Positions 45,837-56,375 of a stretch of 64,000 nucleotides of DNA are shown here, piece by piece. Source of the stretch: Bacteroidota bacterium (GTDB taxonomy: Bacteria > Bacteroidota > Bacteroidia > Flavobacteriales_D > Crocinitomicaceae); NCBI GenBank assembly GCA_030148165.1, contig JASBTZ010000007.1, positions 62,001 to 126,000 on the forward strand, read 5' to 3'. Within the stretch, counting starts at the first letter, position 1, and every line of letters starts with the position of its first letter. A program made the translations under genes and the position numbers. The notes below the pieces were generated by a model, which saw nothing but the letters and a program-made list of their open reading frames with translations, ran no database searches and was not told the origin of the DNA.

Positions 45837-46316
45837 ATGATTAGTAAAAAGAAAGTTGAAAAGTTGATAGCGGAACGAATTGAGGAGCATGATCCGAATT
45901 TGTTCGTGGTTAGTCTGACCATTTCACCGGCCAACGATATAAGCGTTGAGTTGGATAAAGAAGAAGGAAATGTTTCTGTAGACGATTGTATAAAAGTTTC
46001 CAGAAATATTGAACACAACTTGGACAGAGAACAGGAAGACTTTTCATTGAACGTGTCTTCAGCAGGACTGGATAAAGGACTAAGGGTCTTCAAACAGTAC
46101 TTGAAGAATGTAGGGAGAGAAGTGAAGGTAAAGCTTAACGAAGGAGGAAAACTTCAGGGAGAGCTGGTAGAGGCCAAAGAAGACAAAATTACGCTCCGAA
46201 CAACTCGAAAGGAAAGGGTTGAGGGGAAAAAGAAAAAGGAAACAATTATCGAGGATCAAGTGATCCCGATGAATACAATAATAGAAACAAAAATTGTGAT
46301 CTCCTTCAAAAGATAA
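45837..46316 (+). CDS. rimP: Ribosome maturation factor RimP
   Basis: 159 residues. Assists 30S subunit assembly. The N-terminal domain with DVSSAGLDK-like VSSAGLDKGLR and the C-terminal Sm-like strand region (VKLNEGGKLQGELVEAKEDKITL) fit the family. First gene of the classic rimP-nusA-infB cluster. Confidence 0.93.
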   Translation: MISKKKVEKLIAERIEEHDPNLFVVSLTISPANDISVELDKEEGNVSVDDCIKVSRNIEHNLDREQEDFSLNVSSAGLDKGLRVFKQYLKNVGREVKVKLNEGGKLQGELVEAKEDKITLRTTRKERVEGKKKKETIIEDQVIPMNTIIETKIVISFKR

Positions 46317-46344
46317 GGAGAGTTAATATTAAATACAGACAAAA

Positions 46345-47580
46345 ATGGACAGTTTAGAGTTAATTGATTCGTTTTCGGAATTTAAAGAACTAAAGAACAT
46401 CGACAAACAAACGATGCAGCATGTTCTGGAGGATGTATTCCGTTCGATGTTAAAGAAAAAGTTCAACACAGATGAACACATCGATGTGATTGTGAACATT
46501 GATAAAGGTGACGTTCAGATATTTTTGAATAAAGAGATCGTCGATGATGGGGAAGTAGAAGACCCGAACACAGAGATCGCTTATTCGGACGCAATTAAAA
46601 TTGAACCGGATTTCGAAATTGGAGAGGAAGTAACAGAGGAATTCAAATTTGAAGACTTCGGAAGAAGAAACATTCTTTCACTTCGTCAGAATTTGATTTC
46701 GCGAATCATGGATCTTGAGAAAGATCACTTGTACAAATTGTATAAAGAACGAATTGGCGAGATCGTTACCGGTGAAGTTTATCAGGTTTGGAAGAAGGAG
46801 ATCATGGTATTGGATGATGAAGGAAATGAATTGATCCTTCCTAAATCAGAGCAGATTCCATCTGATTACTTCAAGAAGGGAGAATCTATCCGTGCCGTTG
46901 TTGCCAAGGTGGATATGCGAAACAGTAACCCGGTAATTATTCTTTCGAGAACTGCACCGGAATTCCTGGAGCGCCTGTTTGAATTGGAGGTTCCGGAAGT
47001 CTTTGACGGATTAATCACGATTAAGAATATTGTTCGTGAACCTGGAGGTCGCGCAAAAGTAGCGGTAGAGTCTTACGATGACCGAGTTGATCCGGTAGGA
47101 GCATGTGTGGGAATGAAGGGATCGCGAATTCACGGAATTGTACGTGAACTTCGCAACGAAAACATCGATGTTATTAATTATACATCAAACCCAACACTTT
47201 ATATTACAAGAGCACTGTCTCCGGCTAAGATCAGCTCAATCGAAATCGATGACGAAGCAATGTCAGCAAAGGTCTTCTTGAAACCCGATCAGGTTTCGTT
47301 GGCTATTGGTAAAGGTGGACACAACATTAAATTAGCAGGAAAGTTAACCGGATATGAACTTGACGTTTATCGCGAAGGAGAAGTCGATATCGAAGATGTT
47401 GATCTCGATGAATTCGTTGATGAAATCGATGAATGGATCATTGACGAATTGAAAGCAATCGGATGCGATACAGCAAAATCGGTGCTCGAAATTGATGTTG
47501 AAGACCTTGTCAAAAGAACAGATCTTGAGGAAGAAACGATCGAAGAAGTCTTCAAAATACTGAGGGCTGAATTTGAGTAG
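46345..47580 (+). CDS. nusA: Transcription termination/antitermination factor NusA
   Basis: 411 residues. N-terminal RNA-polymerase-binding domain (about 1-125), S1 domain (about 130-200), and two KH domains with VGMKGSRIHGIVREL and AIGKGGHNIKLAG. An acidic C-terminal tail with a helix-hairpin-helix-like repeat follows. NusA binds RNA polymerase and hairpins, so it could act on the hairpin in its own operon leader. The acidic C-terminal repeats of E. coli NusA are absent, as is common outside proteobacteria. Confidence 0.96.
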   Translation: MDSLELIDSFSEFKELKNIDKQTMQHVLEDVFRSMLKKKFNTDEHIDVIVNIDKGDVQIFLNKEIVDDGEVEDPNTEIAYSDAIKIEPDFEIGEEVTEEFKFEDFGRRNILSLRQNLISRIMDLEKDHLYKLYKERIGEIVTGEVYQVWKKEIMVLDDEGNELILPKSEQIPSDYFKKGESIRAVVAKVDMRNSNPVIILSRTAPEFLERLFELEVPEVFDGLITIKNIVREPGGRAKVAVESYDDRVDPVGACVGMKGSRIHGIVRELRNENIDVINYTSNPTLYITRALSPAKISSIEIDDEAMSAKVFLKPDQVSLAIGKGGHNIKLAGKLTGYELDVYREGEVDIEDVDLDEFVDEIDEWIIDELKAIGCDTAKSVLEIDVEDLVKRTDLEEETIEEVFKILRAEFE

Positions 47581-47632
47581 ATCGCTGATAAAACCTTATA
47601 TTTAGCACGAATTTAAAAAGGAAACAAGCTAT

Positions 47633-50227
47633 ATGGCTAGACCAATCAGATTAGGAAAAGCGGCAGGAGAATTGAACGTGGGAATGTCTACCCTCGTTGA
47701 ATTCCTTGAAAGCAAAGGCGTAGAAATCGATGCCAGCCCGAATACGAAGCTGACACCGGAGCAATACGAATTGCTACGCACTGAGTTTGCTGCTGATCAG
47801 GACCTGAAGGAACAGTCGAAACAAACGACAGTTACACGAGAGAAGCGTGAAACGATCTCTATTCGCGATAAGGAAGAGGACGAAAAGCCGGACGAGAAAG
47901 AAGAGGAAATAGAAGAGGAAATAGAAGAGCTTGTTGAAGAGAAGTCATCTCCTAAAGTTATTGGAAAAATTGATCTTGAATCGATCAACACTAAAACACG
48001 ACCTGATAAGAAAAAGGAAGAACCTAAGAAGGAAGAACCTAAGAAGGAAGAGGTAAAAGAGGAGAAGAAAGAAGAAGTTAAGGAGGAGCCTAAGAAAGAA
48101 GAGAAGAAGGAGGAGAAAAAGGAAGATGAGACGATCCGTGCGGAAAGCAAGAAGTTGACCGGTCCGAATGTGGTTGGAAAGATCGAACTGCCGGTTGAAA
48201 AAGAGAAAAATGATAAGTCAAGTGAACGCCGAAAAAGAAAGCGTGTTCGGAAAATTGATGTAGATAAGCAAGCGAAGCAGGCTCAAGGGAAAAAGAAATC
48301 CAAGAAGATTGATAAACCGGAGATTACCGAAGAAGACATCCAAAAGGAGATCAAGGAAACGTTAGCGCGTTTGTCGGGTAAAGGTGGAAAATCAAAATCT
48401 GCTAAGCTAAGAAGAGCGAAACGAGATAGTATTGCTCAGAAACGTGAAGAGGAAGAGTTACAGGCAGAGCTTGATGAAAAAGTACTGAAGCTGACAGAAT
48501 TTGTGACCGTTTCCGAGCTGGCATCGATGATGGACGTTAGTTCAACAGAAGTCATTTCGGCTTGTATGTCACTTGGAATATTCGCTTCGATTAATCAGCG
48601 CCTAGACGCAGAGACAATCCAGATTATTGCAGAGGAGTTCGGCTATGAGGCTGAATTCGTAAGTGCAGAAGTACAGGAATCTATTCCTGTTATTGAAGAT
48701 AAGGAGGAAGAGCTTCAGGATCGACCACCGATCATTACAGTAATGGGACACGTTGACCACGGTAAAACATCCCTTCTTGACCGTATTCGGGATGCTGATG
48801 TGGCTTCTGGTGAGGCTGGAGGAATTACACAGCACATCGGTGCGTATAACGTTACTTTGAAGGATGGCAGAAGAATGACATTCCTTGATACACCGGGTCA
48901 CGAAGCCTTTACGGCAATGCGTGCTCGTGGTGCTCAGGTAACGGATGTTGCTATTATTATTGTTGCGGCGGATGATGATGTCATGCCTCAAACAAAAGAA
49001 GCGATCTCGCACGCACAAGCTGCCGGAGTTCCAATGATTTTTGCAATCAACAAAATTGATAAGCCGGGAGCTAATCCTGATAAAATTAAAGAGCAATTAT
49101 CCGGAATGAACATTCTGGTTGAAGATTGGGGAGGGAAATTCCAATGTCAGGAGATTTCAGCAAAGCAGAATCTATACATTGAGGATTTACTCGAAAAAGT
49201 ATTGCTCGAGGCAGAGATGCTAGACCTAAAAGCCAATCCGAATAAAAATGCGGTTGGTACAGTGATCGAATCTTCTTTGGACAAAGGAAAAGGATACGTT
49301 ACCAACGTTATTATTGAAGCGGGAACCCTTAGAGTAGGAGATATGGTGCTTGCAGGAAAACATTTTGGTAAGGTCAAAGCGATGCACGATGAGCATGGAA
49401 GCGAACTGAAAGAAGTTGGCCCATCAATGCCTTGTTCGATCCTTGGAATCAATGGAGCTCCTTCAGCAGGAGACAAATTCCACGTGATGGATGATGAGCG
49501 AGAAGCTAAATCGATCGCAACGAAGAGAGAGCAATTACACCGAGAGCAAGGACTTAGAACAACCAAACACATTACACTTGATGAGATCGGTCGCCGATTG
49601 GCAATTGGTAACTTCAAGGAGCTTAATTTGATTATTAAAGGGGATGTGGACGGTTCAATCGAAGCGTTATCAGATGCCTTACTTCAACTTTCGACAGAAG
49701 AGATACAGGTTAATATCGTACACAAAGGAGTAGGAGCGATCTCTGAAGCGGACGTAAACCTTGCATCAGCGTCTGATGCGATCATTATTGGATTCCAGGT
49801 GCGACCAACGATTGGCGCGAGAAAACTGGCTGAGCAAGAACAGATCGACATCCGACTTTACTCGATTATCTACAAGACGATCGAAGAGATCAAGTCAGCA
49901 ATGGAAGGAATGTTGTCACCGGATATCGAAGAAAAAATAACGGGAACAGCGGAGGTTCGAGACATATTCAAGATAACAAAAGTTGGTACGATTGCAGGTT
50001 GTTTTGTACAGGATGGAGTTATCAAAAGAAACTCGAAGGTACGTTTGATTCGCGATGGAATTGTAATTCACGAAGGAGAACTTGGATCATTGAAAAGATT
50101 CAAAGACGACGTTAAAGAGGTCAAAAGCAACTACGAATGTGGTTTAAATCTGGAAAACTATAATGACATCCAGGAGGGAGACATTATTGAGGCCTTTGAA
50201 GAAGTAGAAATCGCAAGAACGCTATAG
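47633..50227 (+). CDS. infB: Translation initiation factor IF-2
   Basis: 864 residues. The N-terminus starts with a short IF2-N module, followed by a low-complexity Lys/Glu linker (about 75-230), a second IF2-N region (about 285-345) and the GTPase domain. G1 is GHVDHGKTS (about 374-382), G3 is DTPGHE and G4 is NKID. Domains II-IV follow. Directs fMet-tRNA to the 30S subunit. The Lys/Glu repeats are the flexible linker, not a separate gene. Confidence 0.97.
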   Translation: MARPIRLGKAAGELNVGMSTLVEFLESKGVEIDASPNTKLTPEQYELLRTEFAADQDLKEQSKQTTVTREKRETISIRDKEEDEKPDEKEEEIEEEIEELVEEKSSPKVIGKIDLESINTKTRPDKKKEEPKKEEPKKEEVKEEKKEEVKEEPKKEEKKEEKKEDETIRAESKKLTGPNVVGKIELPVEKEKNDKSSERRKRKRVRKIDVDKQAKQAQGKKKSKKIDKPEITEEDIQKEIKETLARLSGKGGKSKSAKLRRAKRDSIAQKREEEELQAELDEKVLKLTEFVTVSELASMMDVSSTEVISACMSLGIFASINQRLDAETIQIIAEEFGYEAEFVSAEVQESIPVIEDKEEELQDRPPIITVMGHVDHGKTSLLDRIRDADVASGEAGGITQHIGAYNVTLKDGRRMTFLDTPGHEAFTAMRARGAQVTDVAIIIVAADDDVMPQTKEAISHAQAAGVPMIFAINKIDKPGANPDKIKEQLSGMNILVEDWGGKFQCQEISAKQNLYIEDLLEKVLLEAEMLDLKANPNKNAVGTVIESSLDKGKGYVTNVIIEAGTLRVGDMVLAGKHFGKVKAMHDEHGSELKEVGPSMPCSILGINGAPSAGDKFHVMDDEREAKSIATKREQLHREQGLRTTKHITLDEIGRRLAIGNFKELNLIIKGDVDGSIEALSDALLQLSTEEIQVNIVHKGVGAISEADVNLASASDAIIIGFQVRPTIGARKLAEQEQIDIRLYSIIYKTIEEIKSAMEGMLSPDIEEKITGTAEVRDIFKITKVGTIAGCFVQDGVIKRNSKVRLIRDGIVIHEGELGSLKRFKDDVKEVKSNYECGLNLENYNDIQEGDIIEAFEEVEIARTL

Positions 50228-50249
50228 CAGCATTCACTAAAACATAGAC

Positions 50250-50277
50250 AGCCGCTCGTTATTGGGCGGCTTTTTTA
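50250..50277 (+). terminator. Terminator of rimP-nusA-infB
   Basis: AGCCGCTC pairs with GGGCGGCT (one wobble) around GTTATT, followed by TTTTTTATT. Confidence 0.9.
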
Positions 50278-50339
50278 TTACTCTTTCGTTTTTTTAACAC
50301 ATTGCACGGCGCAAACCGACGAAATACGCATATTATAAG

Positions 50340-50347
50340 TAACTTTG
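50340..50347 (+). promoter_or_regulatory. Predicted -7 element before tatA
   Basis: TAACTTTG is an exact TAnnTTTG match 22 bp before the tatA ATG. No spaced TTG is seen. Confidence 0.45.
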
Positions 50348-50369
50348 TGTTAACTATAAATGAACGATA

Positions 50370-50549
50370 ATGATTTTAGGAGTATTCGGACCATGGCAAG
50401 TAATTGCAATCCTTGTAGTCGCACTTCTTTTATTCGGTGGAAGAAAAATTCCTGAATTGATGAAGGGTCTGGGAAAAGGTGTTAAAGAATTTAAAGATGC
50501 CTCCAAACCTGAGGAAGAAAAACCAACAGACGAAAAAGCAAACGAATAA
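50370..50549 (+). CDS. tatA: Twin-arginine translocase subunit TatA
   Basis: 59 residues: MILGVFGPWQVIAIL membrane helix, hinge LLFGGRKIPELMKGLGKG, an amphipathic helix (VKEFKDASK) and an acidic-basic tail. This is the TatA/E form that multimerises to open the pore for folded proteins. It is the first gene of the following cluster, 11 bp before gatA. No tatC is in this window. Confidence 0.93.
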   Translation: MILGVFGPWQVIAILVVALLLFGGRKIPELMKGLGKGVKEFKDASKPEEEKPTDEKANE

Positions 50550-50560
50550 TCATAAGCAGG

Positions 50561-51976
50561 ATGTTCCGCACTTATGCTGATGTAAAAGAGGCGATTGCTT
50601 CAGGAAGTACTGTATTAAGTATTCTGGAAGGTTATCTCGATGCGATCGAAAAGCATAAGGAACTGAACGCATTTCTGGAAGTGTTTAGCGATAGCGCTAA
50701 AGAACAGGCAATCAAAGCAGATAACAAGCTTAAAGACGGAACTGCAGGGAGACTTGCGGGAATGGTTATTGGTCTCAAAGACAATCTTTGTTATCGTGAT
50801 CATAAAGTAAGCGCATCATCTAAGATTCTTGAAAATTTTGAGTCGCTGTTCACGGCAACTGCCGTTCAGCGATTGTTGGATGAAGATGCTATAATTATAG
50901 GCAGACTCAACTGTGATGAATTTGCCATGGGAAGTTCCAATGAGAATTCTGCATTTGGACCCGTTAAAAACCCGCTCAACTTGAACAGTGTTCCCGGAGG
51001 ATCATCCGGAGGTTCAGCAGCAGCTGTAGCGGCTGGACTTTGCACCGCAGCATTAGGAAGTGATACCGGGGGTTCGATCAGGCAACCGGCAAGTTTTACG
51101 GGAACTGTTGGTTTGAAACCCACTTATGGTCGCGTAAGCCGCTACGGTTTGATAGCATACGCTTCGTCATTTGATCAAATTGGCCCATTTGCCAATTCTG
51201 TGGAAGATGCGGCGCTTTTACTTGAGATAATGGCCGGCCAGGACAAGATGGATGCAACCTCTTCCAGTCAGCCGGTCGGAAACCTGACCGAAATATCAGC
51301 ATCAAATAAACTGCGAATTGCGGTTATCAAAGAAGCGTTCGAGATGGAGGGCCTGGATCCTGAAATTAAATCTTCAGTAGAAGGGATATTGACTAGACTC
51401 GAGAATCAGGGACACACGATTGAATCGGTTTCTTTTCCATATTTAGATTATATGGTTCCAACCTATTACGTATTGACCACAGCAGAGGCTTCATCAAATC
51501 TAGCACGATTCGATGGTGTCCATTACGGATATCGCAGCAAAGAGGCTGTTGGGGTTGAAGAAACATATAAGAAGTCCAGAAGTGAAGGTTTTGGCCCGGA
51601 AGTAAAAAGAAGAATAATGGCTGGCACATTTGTGTTGTCACATGGATATTATGATGCTTACTATACAAAAGGTCAAAAGGTTAGACGCGTTTTGAAGCAA
51701 CGAACAAATGAAATCTTAGCGGATCATGACTTTATTCTTTTACCGACTACGCCAACTACGGCATTTGAATTAAACGCAGTGACGGACCCGATTTCCATGT
51801 ATTTACAAGATATTTATACAGTACATGCAAATCTGGCCGGCAACCCGGCTATTTCAATTCCATGCGGCAAGCATTCAAATGGCCTTCCAATAGGTCTGCA
51901 AGTGATAGGAGATAATTTTAAAGAAAAGGAAATGTTGAACTTTTCAGCTGATCTGGAAAAGCTCATAAAAGAATGA
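50561..51976 (+). CDS. gatA: Asp-tRNA(Asn)/Glu-tRNA(Gln) amidotransferase subunit A
   Basis: 471 residues, an amidase-signature enzyme. Catalytic Lys73 (GLKDN), cis-Ser148 (PGGSSGG) and Ser172 (DTGGSIRQP) are intact and correctly spaced. With GatB and GatC (not here) it converts misacylated Glu-tRNA(Gln) or Asp-tRNA(Asn). The last four bases overlap the next gene (ATGA). Confidence 0.94.
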   Translation: MFRTYADVKEAIASGSTVLSILEGYLDAIEKHKELNAFLEVFSDSAKEQAIKADNKLKDGTAGRLAGMVIGLKDNLCYRDHKVSASSKILENFESLFTATAVQRLLDEDAIIIGRLNCDEFAMGSSNENSAFGPVKNPLNLNSVPGGSSGGSAAAVAAGLCTAALGSDTGGSIRQPASFTGTVGLKPTYGRVSRYGLIAYASSFDQIGPFANSVEDAALLLEIMAGQDKMDATSSSQPVGNLTEISASNKLRIAVIKEAFEMEGLDPEIKSSVEGILTRLENQGHTIESVSFPYLDYMVPTYYVLTTAEASSNLARFDGVHYGYRSKEAVGVEETYKKSRSEGFGPEVKRRIMAGTFVLSHGYYDAYYTKGQKVRRVLKQRTNEILADHDFILLPTTPTTAFELNAVTDPISMYLQDIYTVHANLAGNPAISIPCGKHSNGLPIGLQVIGDNFKEKEMLNFSADLEKLIKE

Positions 51977-53433
51977 TGAAGAAAGCGCTTTTAGTCATAT
52001 TGTCAATCTCATGTTTAAATGCGAACGGCCAGCAAGAATGGACGGCGGAGGACAGCTTAAAAGGAGAGGCCTTGATAACGATGATCGAACAGAGCCTGGA
52101 AGCTTTCTATGCGGAAAACGCGACAGAACCGGGCAATTATGATTCGGTTATTGCCGCTCTTAATTTTGAAGCAGGTGAAATTCCTGAGTACTCTGATGAG
52201 GTATATTGTGAGCGATTGAATGTCATGAATGAGATGAGTCCTTTTCATCTGGATTGCAATGAAACCACCCTGTCCACCATTAAGTTTTTTGTCACGAAAA
52301 GAAGAGGATTCGCGCGAGTGGTTCTGGGAAGATCAGAACTGTATTTCGATATGTTTGAAGAAAAGTTAGCGAAATACAATCTACCGATCGAACTTAAATA
52401 TCTTGCTGTAATTGAAAGCGGACTGAGACCACAGGTTAAATCTAGAGCGGGAGCACTAGGTCTATGGCAATTTATGTATAGAACGGGCAGATTATTTGGC
52501 CTGACAGAAAACTCTTACATAGATGAGCGAATGGATCCAGAGCTAGCCACCGAGGCCGCGTGTCAGTATCTGAAAAAACTATATGATATCTACGATGACT
52601 GGAACATGGCGCTGGCGGCCTATAATGCAGGACCAGGCAATGTCAACAAAGCGATACGCCGTTCAGGGAACAAGTTGACCTATTGGGAAGTGAGACCATT
52701 TTTACCGAGAGAAACACAAGGATATGTTCCGAACTTTATTGCTGCGGCTTACCTCTTAACGTATCATGCAGAGCATAATATCATTCCTGCAGAGGCAAAG
52801 ATTAAGTTTGAGGTCACCGACACCATGTGTCTCAATAAAGGGGTTCATTTTGCAAGCATTGCAGAGTTACTTGAAATGGAATTAGAAGACATCGAGCTTT
52901 TAAACCCGATCTACAAGAGAAGCTATATTCCTAAATCTGTAACGGGACAGTGTGTTCGGCTACCAATGGATAAAATTGGGAAACTGGTTTCATTAGAAGA
53001 CAGCCTCTACAAACTCGAATACGCGAGATATGTACAAGGAACGGAGCAAACTACGGGGACACAGACGACAAATACTACTACAAATACAAACGCATCTTCA
53101 TATACTTACCATAAAGTCAGATCGGGAGAAACACTTGGAACCATAGCTTCGCGCTACGGAACTTCGGTAAAAGATATACAGACTTTGAATGGACTTTCCT
53201 CAACGCGAATCTATGTTGGTCAGCGCCTGAAAGTAAAGGCATCAACGTCGACCACCACAACAAATCATACTCCTACGAACACAACCACGAAGAAGTACTA
53301 TACCGTTCGTTCAGGAGACACATTTGGCCGAATTGCTCAGCGTTATAACATGAGCGTTTCCCAGCTGCAAAGACTTAATCCGGGAATCAATATTCACCGA
53401 TTAAGCATTGGTCAGAAGATTCGCGTGAAATAA
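51973..53433 (+). CDS. Lytic transglycosylase with two LysM domains (MltD-like)
   Basis: 486 residues. Signal peptide (KKALLVILSISCLNANGQ). GH23 transglycosylase domain at about 135-260, with catalytic Glu148 in AVIESGLRPQ, then GALGLWQF and AAYNAGPGNV. A Thr/Asn-rich linker leads to two LysM modules (about 380-425 and 440-486: VRSGETLGTIASRYG and VRSGDTFGRIAQRYN). Cleaves peptidoglycan glycan strands in the periplasm. Start 51973 or 51976. Confidence 0.93.
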   Translation: MMKKALLVILSISCLNANGQQEWTAEDSLKGEALITMIEQSLEAFYAENATEPGNYDSVIAALNFEAGEIPEYSDEVYCERLNVMNEMSPFHLDCNETTLSTIKFFVTKRRGFARVVLGRSELYFDMFEEKLAKYNLPIELKYLAVIESGLRPQVKSRAGALGLWQFMYRTGRLFGLTENSYIDERMDPELATEAACQYLKKLYDIYDDWNMALAAYNAGPGNVNKAIRRSGNKLTYWEVRPFLPRETQGYVPNFIAAAYLLTYHAEHNIIPAEAKIKFEVTDTMCLNKGVHFASIAELLEMELEDIELLNPIYKRSYIPKSVTGQCVRLPMDKIGKLVSLEDSLYKLEYARYVQGTEQTTGTQTTNTTTNTNASSYTYHKVRSGETLGTIASRYGTSVKDIQTLNGLSSTRIYVGQRLKVKASTSTTTTNHTPTNTTTKKYYTVRSGDTFGRIAQRYNMSVSQLQRLNPGINIHRLSIGQKIRVK

Positions 53434-53471
53434 ACTGCCCGATTTTTGCGGGGTATTCAATAAACTTCGAC

Positions 53472-54548
53472 ATGAAACTATACATTTTACTAGCAGGAGT
53501 ACTTACAACTTTCATGATTACATTCCCTGGTTGTGAATCAAATCACAAGATGAGCACGTCCAATGGCCTGGGAGTCACAGGTAAAGTAGGAGAAATTCTG
53601 GTCGTCTGTGAAAACGCTATTTGGGAGTCTGAAATAAAGGAGTGTCTGGACACCAATTTGACACAATGGATCATGCCTTACTTTCCGGATGTTGCAACGT
53701 TTACCCTTGTGCATAAAACCGAGAATCATTTTACGCAGGGAGTAAAAAGGTGGCGTAATACTTTATTCTTAACGATCGACCCGGAATATGAAGGAGAAAA
53801 GGGAAAGATCGAAAGGAAAGAGGATGTATGGGCAATAGGGCAGTTGGTAGTTGAAGTCATCGCCAAGGACTTTAATCAACTGGAGCAAACCTGTAAGTAT
53901 GGCTTAGCAAATGTCCATGACGAATTTGATGAGTTTGAATGGAAGAGACTAATCAAACAGTTTGATAAGACTTCCACGAATCATTCGAGAGAAAAGATCC
54001 GTGATAATTTTGGAGTTGATATCGTTCTTCCTTCTAATGCTAAAATTGTTACTAAACGAAAGAATTTCTATCGTATTGAATTTCCGCCGGCGTCAAGACC
54101 TATTGAATTTGTAAATGCAGGTTCTACCGATGCGGGAAACATTTTTTCGGGATTATTGATCTATCAGTACGACTTTATCGACTCGACTCAACTTGAGCTG
54201 GATCAGCTGATGAAAGACAGGGACACCATGCTTAAATACAATGTCCCTCATGAGATTGAAGGATTATATATGGGTACCCAATATGATCCAAGAATCTATC
54301 CTGAAGCTGAGGAGATTTCGAATCTGAGCGGAACGATTCAAGGGGTTGACGTGAGGGGGATGTTTTATTTCACAGGGAAAGATATTCATAGCACCGGTGG
54401 CGCGTTTTGGGAGTTTCATTTTGTCAACCCAAAAACAAAAAAATTAGTTACTTTGAGTGGTTATGTAGACGCTCCTCCTACAACTAGCTGGACACATCCG
54501 TTAAGAGAAATACAGGCGATACTGAGGAGTGTAGAATTGGCAGAATGA
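53472..54548 (+). CDS. DUF4837 family lipoprotein
   Basis: 358 residues. Hydrophobic N-terminus ending in a lipobox-like FPGCES. The body contains VGEILVVCENAIWES, WGIGQ-like WAIGQLVVEV, and GLYMGTQYDPR ... DVRGMFYF, typical of the Bacteroidota-only DUF4837 family. Function unknown. It overlaps the next gene by four bases. Confidence 0.85.
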   Translation: MKLYILLAGVLTTFMITFPGCESNHKMSTSNGLGVTGKVGEILVVCENAIWESEIKECLDTNLTQWIMPYFPDVATFTLVHKTENHFTQGVKRWRNTLFLTIDPEYEGEKGKIERKEDVWAIGQLVVEVIAKDFNQLEQTCKYGLANVHDEFDEFEWKRLIKQFDKTSTNHSREKIRDNFGVDIVLPSNAKIVTKRKNFYRIEFPPASRPIEFVNAGSTDAGNIFSGLLIYQYDFIDSTQLELDQLMKDRDTMLKYNVPHEIEGLYMGTQYDPRIYPEAEEISNLSGTIQGVDVRGMFYFTGKDIHSTGGAFWEFHFVNPKTKKLVTLSGYVDAPPTTSWTHPLREIQAILRSVELAE

Positions 54549-55294
54549 AAATTTCAGCGACCATCATCACAAAGAATGAAGAAAGAAACATCGAAAGATG
54601 CATTTGCTCTTTGAAAGGTGTGGCAGATGAAATCATTGTACTTGATTCTTTTTCGACCGATCGTACGGAAGAAATTTGCCTCCAGCACAATGTGCGTTTT
54701 GAAAAAAGAGAGTGGGAGGGATATTCTGCAAGTAAGAATTATCTGAACTCACTCGCTTCACACGGATATATCTTATCGATTGATGCGGATGAAGCGCTGG
54801 ATGATACATTGCGCGAAGCAATTCTCGGAATTAAAGAGACTCAGGAAAAAGCGGTATATAGCGTTAACAGGCTGACAAATTACTGTGGTAAATGGATCAA
54901 ACATTCGGGTTGGTATCCCGACATCAAGGTGCGCCTATTTCCGAAAGAAGGCAGCTATTGGGATGGTGAATATGTACACGAAGAGCTCAAGTTCCCGAAT
55001 GACCTTAAAGAAGTTCAATTGGACGGGCATCTTCTGCATTATTCATACTACAACTACAAGGAACATCGAGAACGAGCAGACAAATATTCCGAGCTGACAG
55101 CCCAAAAAATGAATAAGGCAGGAAAACGGGCTTCCGCTCTTAAACCCTATTTGAGTGGCATCGGAAGGTTTATAAGCATGTACATTATAAAAGGAGGCTT
55201 TCTGGACGGCAAAATGGGATATAAGATTGCCTCTATCAGTGCCCAGTCCAATATATTTAAATACAAGGAGTTAAGACGGTTAAACAAAGCTTGA
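54545..55294 (+). CDS. Family 2 glycosyltransferase (WaaE/KdtX-like)
   Basis: 249 residues. GT-A fold: ATIITKNEERNIERCICSLKG, VLDSFSTDRTEE and the metal-binding SIDADEAL motif. The later WYPDIKVRLF and GEYVHEEL match LPS-core transferases of the WaaE/KdtX type. Paired with the family 9 transferase whose start overlaps its stop (TGATG). Probably adds sugars to lipopolysaccharide or a surface glycan. Confidence 0.88.
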   Translation: MKISATIITKNEERNIERCICSLKGVADEIIVLDSFSTDRTEEICLQHNVRFEKREWEGYSASKNYLNSLASHGYILSIDADEALDDTLREAILGIKETQEKAVYSVNRLTNYCGKWIKHSGWYPDIKVRLFPKEGSYWDGEYVHEELKFPNDLKEVQLDGHLLHYSYYNYKEHRERADKYSELTAQKMNKAGKRASALKPYLSGIGRFISMYIIKGGFLDGKMGYKIASISAQSNIFKYKELRRLNKA

Positions 55295-56289
55295 TGGAAG
55301 TCAACGGTAAGCGCATTATAATTAGTCGAACCGACAGCATCGGGGATGTCATGTTGACACTTCCAATTTGTGCGTGGATAAAACGAAATTTTTCTGACAC
55401 TCATTTAATTTTTCTTGGTAAGGGATATACCCGTGACATAGTAACGGCCTATGAGCTGGTCGACGAGTTTATCGATTGGAATGATTTTCTGACAGATCGT
55501 TCTACAAGCGCAGACAGGTTTAAGGCACTCAATGCAGATATTATCTTGCACGTCTTCCCGAGTAAGTCGATTGCGCGATTGGCAAAAAAAGCTGGCATTT
55601 CAGAACGAATAGGGACTTCCCACAGACTGTTTCACTTATCGACCTGTAATCATCGCGTGAATTTTACGCGGCGGGGATCTGACCTTCATGAGTCACAGCT
55701 CAATCATGAATTATTGCGTCCGCTTGGGTTGAAAAGCATACCGTCATTACAGGAAATAACGGATACCACGAAATATTTTAGGCGTCCTCAGGTGGGTCTG
55801 CCGGAAGATTTAGAACGACTTAACGATATCACAATCTTACACCCAAGGTCTCAGGGGAGCGCTAAAGAATGGCCGATAAAGAAGTATGTTGAACTGGCAG
55901 AAAAATTGGTTGAAGCGGGAAAAAATGTTCTTTTCACCGGGACTGAGAATGAAGGCGCTCAATTTAGAGAACAACTTCCTGTCCACGAACAGATAAATGA
56001 TACGACAGGCCAATTAAGCTTACAGCAATTAATGATTTTGATCTCAAAAGCCGATAATCTGGTTGCTTGTTCGACAGGCCCCCTTCATATCGCAGGCTAT
56101 TATGGAGTAAACACAATTGGCTTATTCAGCCCGAAAAGACCAATTCACCCCGGAAGGTGGAAAGCGCTTGGTGACGGAGTTCAAATAGTAGTTAAGGACG
56201 AAAATTGTCCAAAATGTGCTGCGGGAAAAGAGTGTTCCTGCATTGAAGAAATCTCTGTGGACAGCGTCTGGAGCAAACTAAAGAAATAG
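55294..56289 (+). CDS. Family 9 glycosyltransferase (heptosyltransferase-like)
   Basis: 331 residues. N-terminal IIISRTDSIGDVMLTLP and C-terminal CSTGPLHIAGYYGVNTIGLFSP are the GT9 signatures. A cysteine-rich end (CPKCAAGKECSC) may bind metal. Acts in LPS core assembly in other bacteria; the acceptor here is unknown. Confidence 0.88.
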   Translation: MEVNGKRIIISRTDSIGDVMLTLPICAWIKRNFSDTHLIFLGKGYTRDIVTAYELVDEFIDWNDFLTDRSTSADRFKALNADIILHVFPSKSIARLAKKAGISERIGTSHRLFHLSTCNHRVNFTRRGSDLHESQLNHELLRPLGLKSIPSLQEITDTTKYFRRPQVGLPEDLERLNDITILHPRSQGSAKEWPIKKYVELAEKLVEAGKNVLFTGTENEGAQFREQLPVHEQINDTTGQLSLQQLMILISKADNLVACSTGPLHIAGYYGVNTIGLFSPKRPIHPGRWKALGDGVQIVVKDENCPKCAAGKECSCIEEISVDSVWSKLKK

Positions 56290-56375
56290 CCATCGAATCT
56301 ATTCTGACACGCATTGTTTATCTAAACCTGATCGTTGCATTTTCAACAGGTGTTCTCAGCGCTGGGTTTTGTCGC

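Noticed and set aside
48003-48130. Apparent tandem DNA repeat of AAG GAA GAA type codons
   Set aside because: This is the normal flexible Lys/Glu linker of IF-2, not a mobile or regulatory repeat.
47797-48150. Ser/Phe-rich minus-strand open frame opposite infB
   Set aside because: It mirrors the Lys/Glu-rich IF-2 linker; low-complexity purine-rich coding DNA leaves the opposite strand open by composition.
53436-53460. Hairpin after the lytic transglycosylase gene
   Set aside because: Only four G-C pairs (CCCG/CGGG) with no T-run after it; too weak to call a terminator, and the following gene seems to be in the same run.
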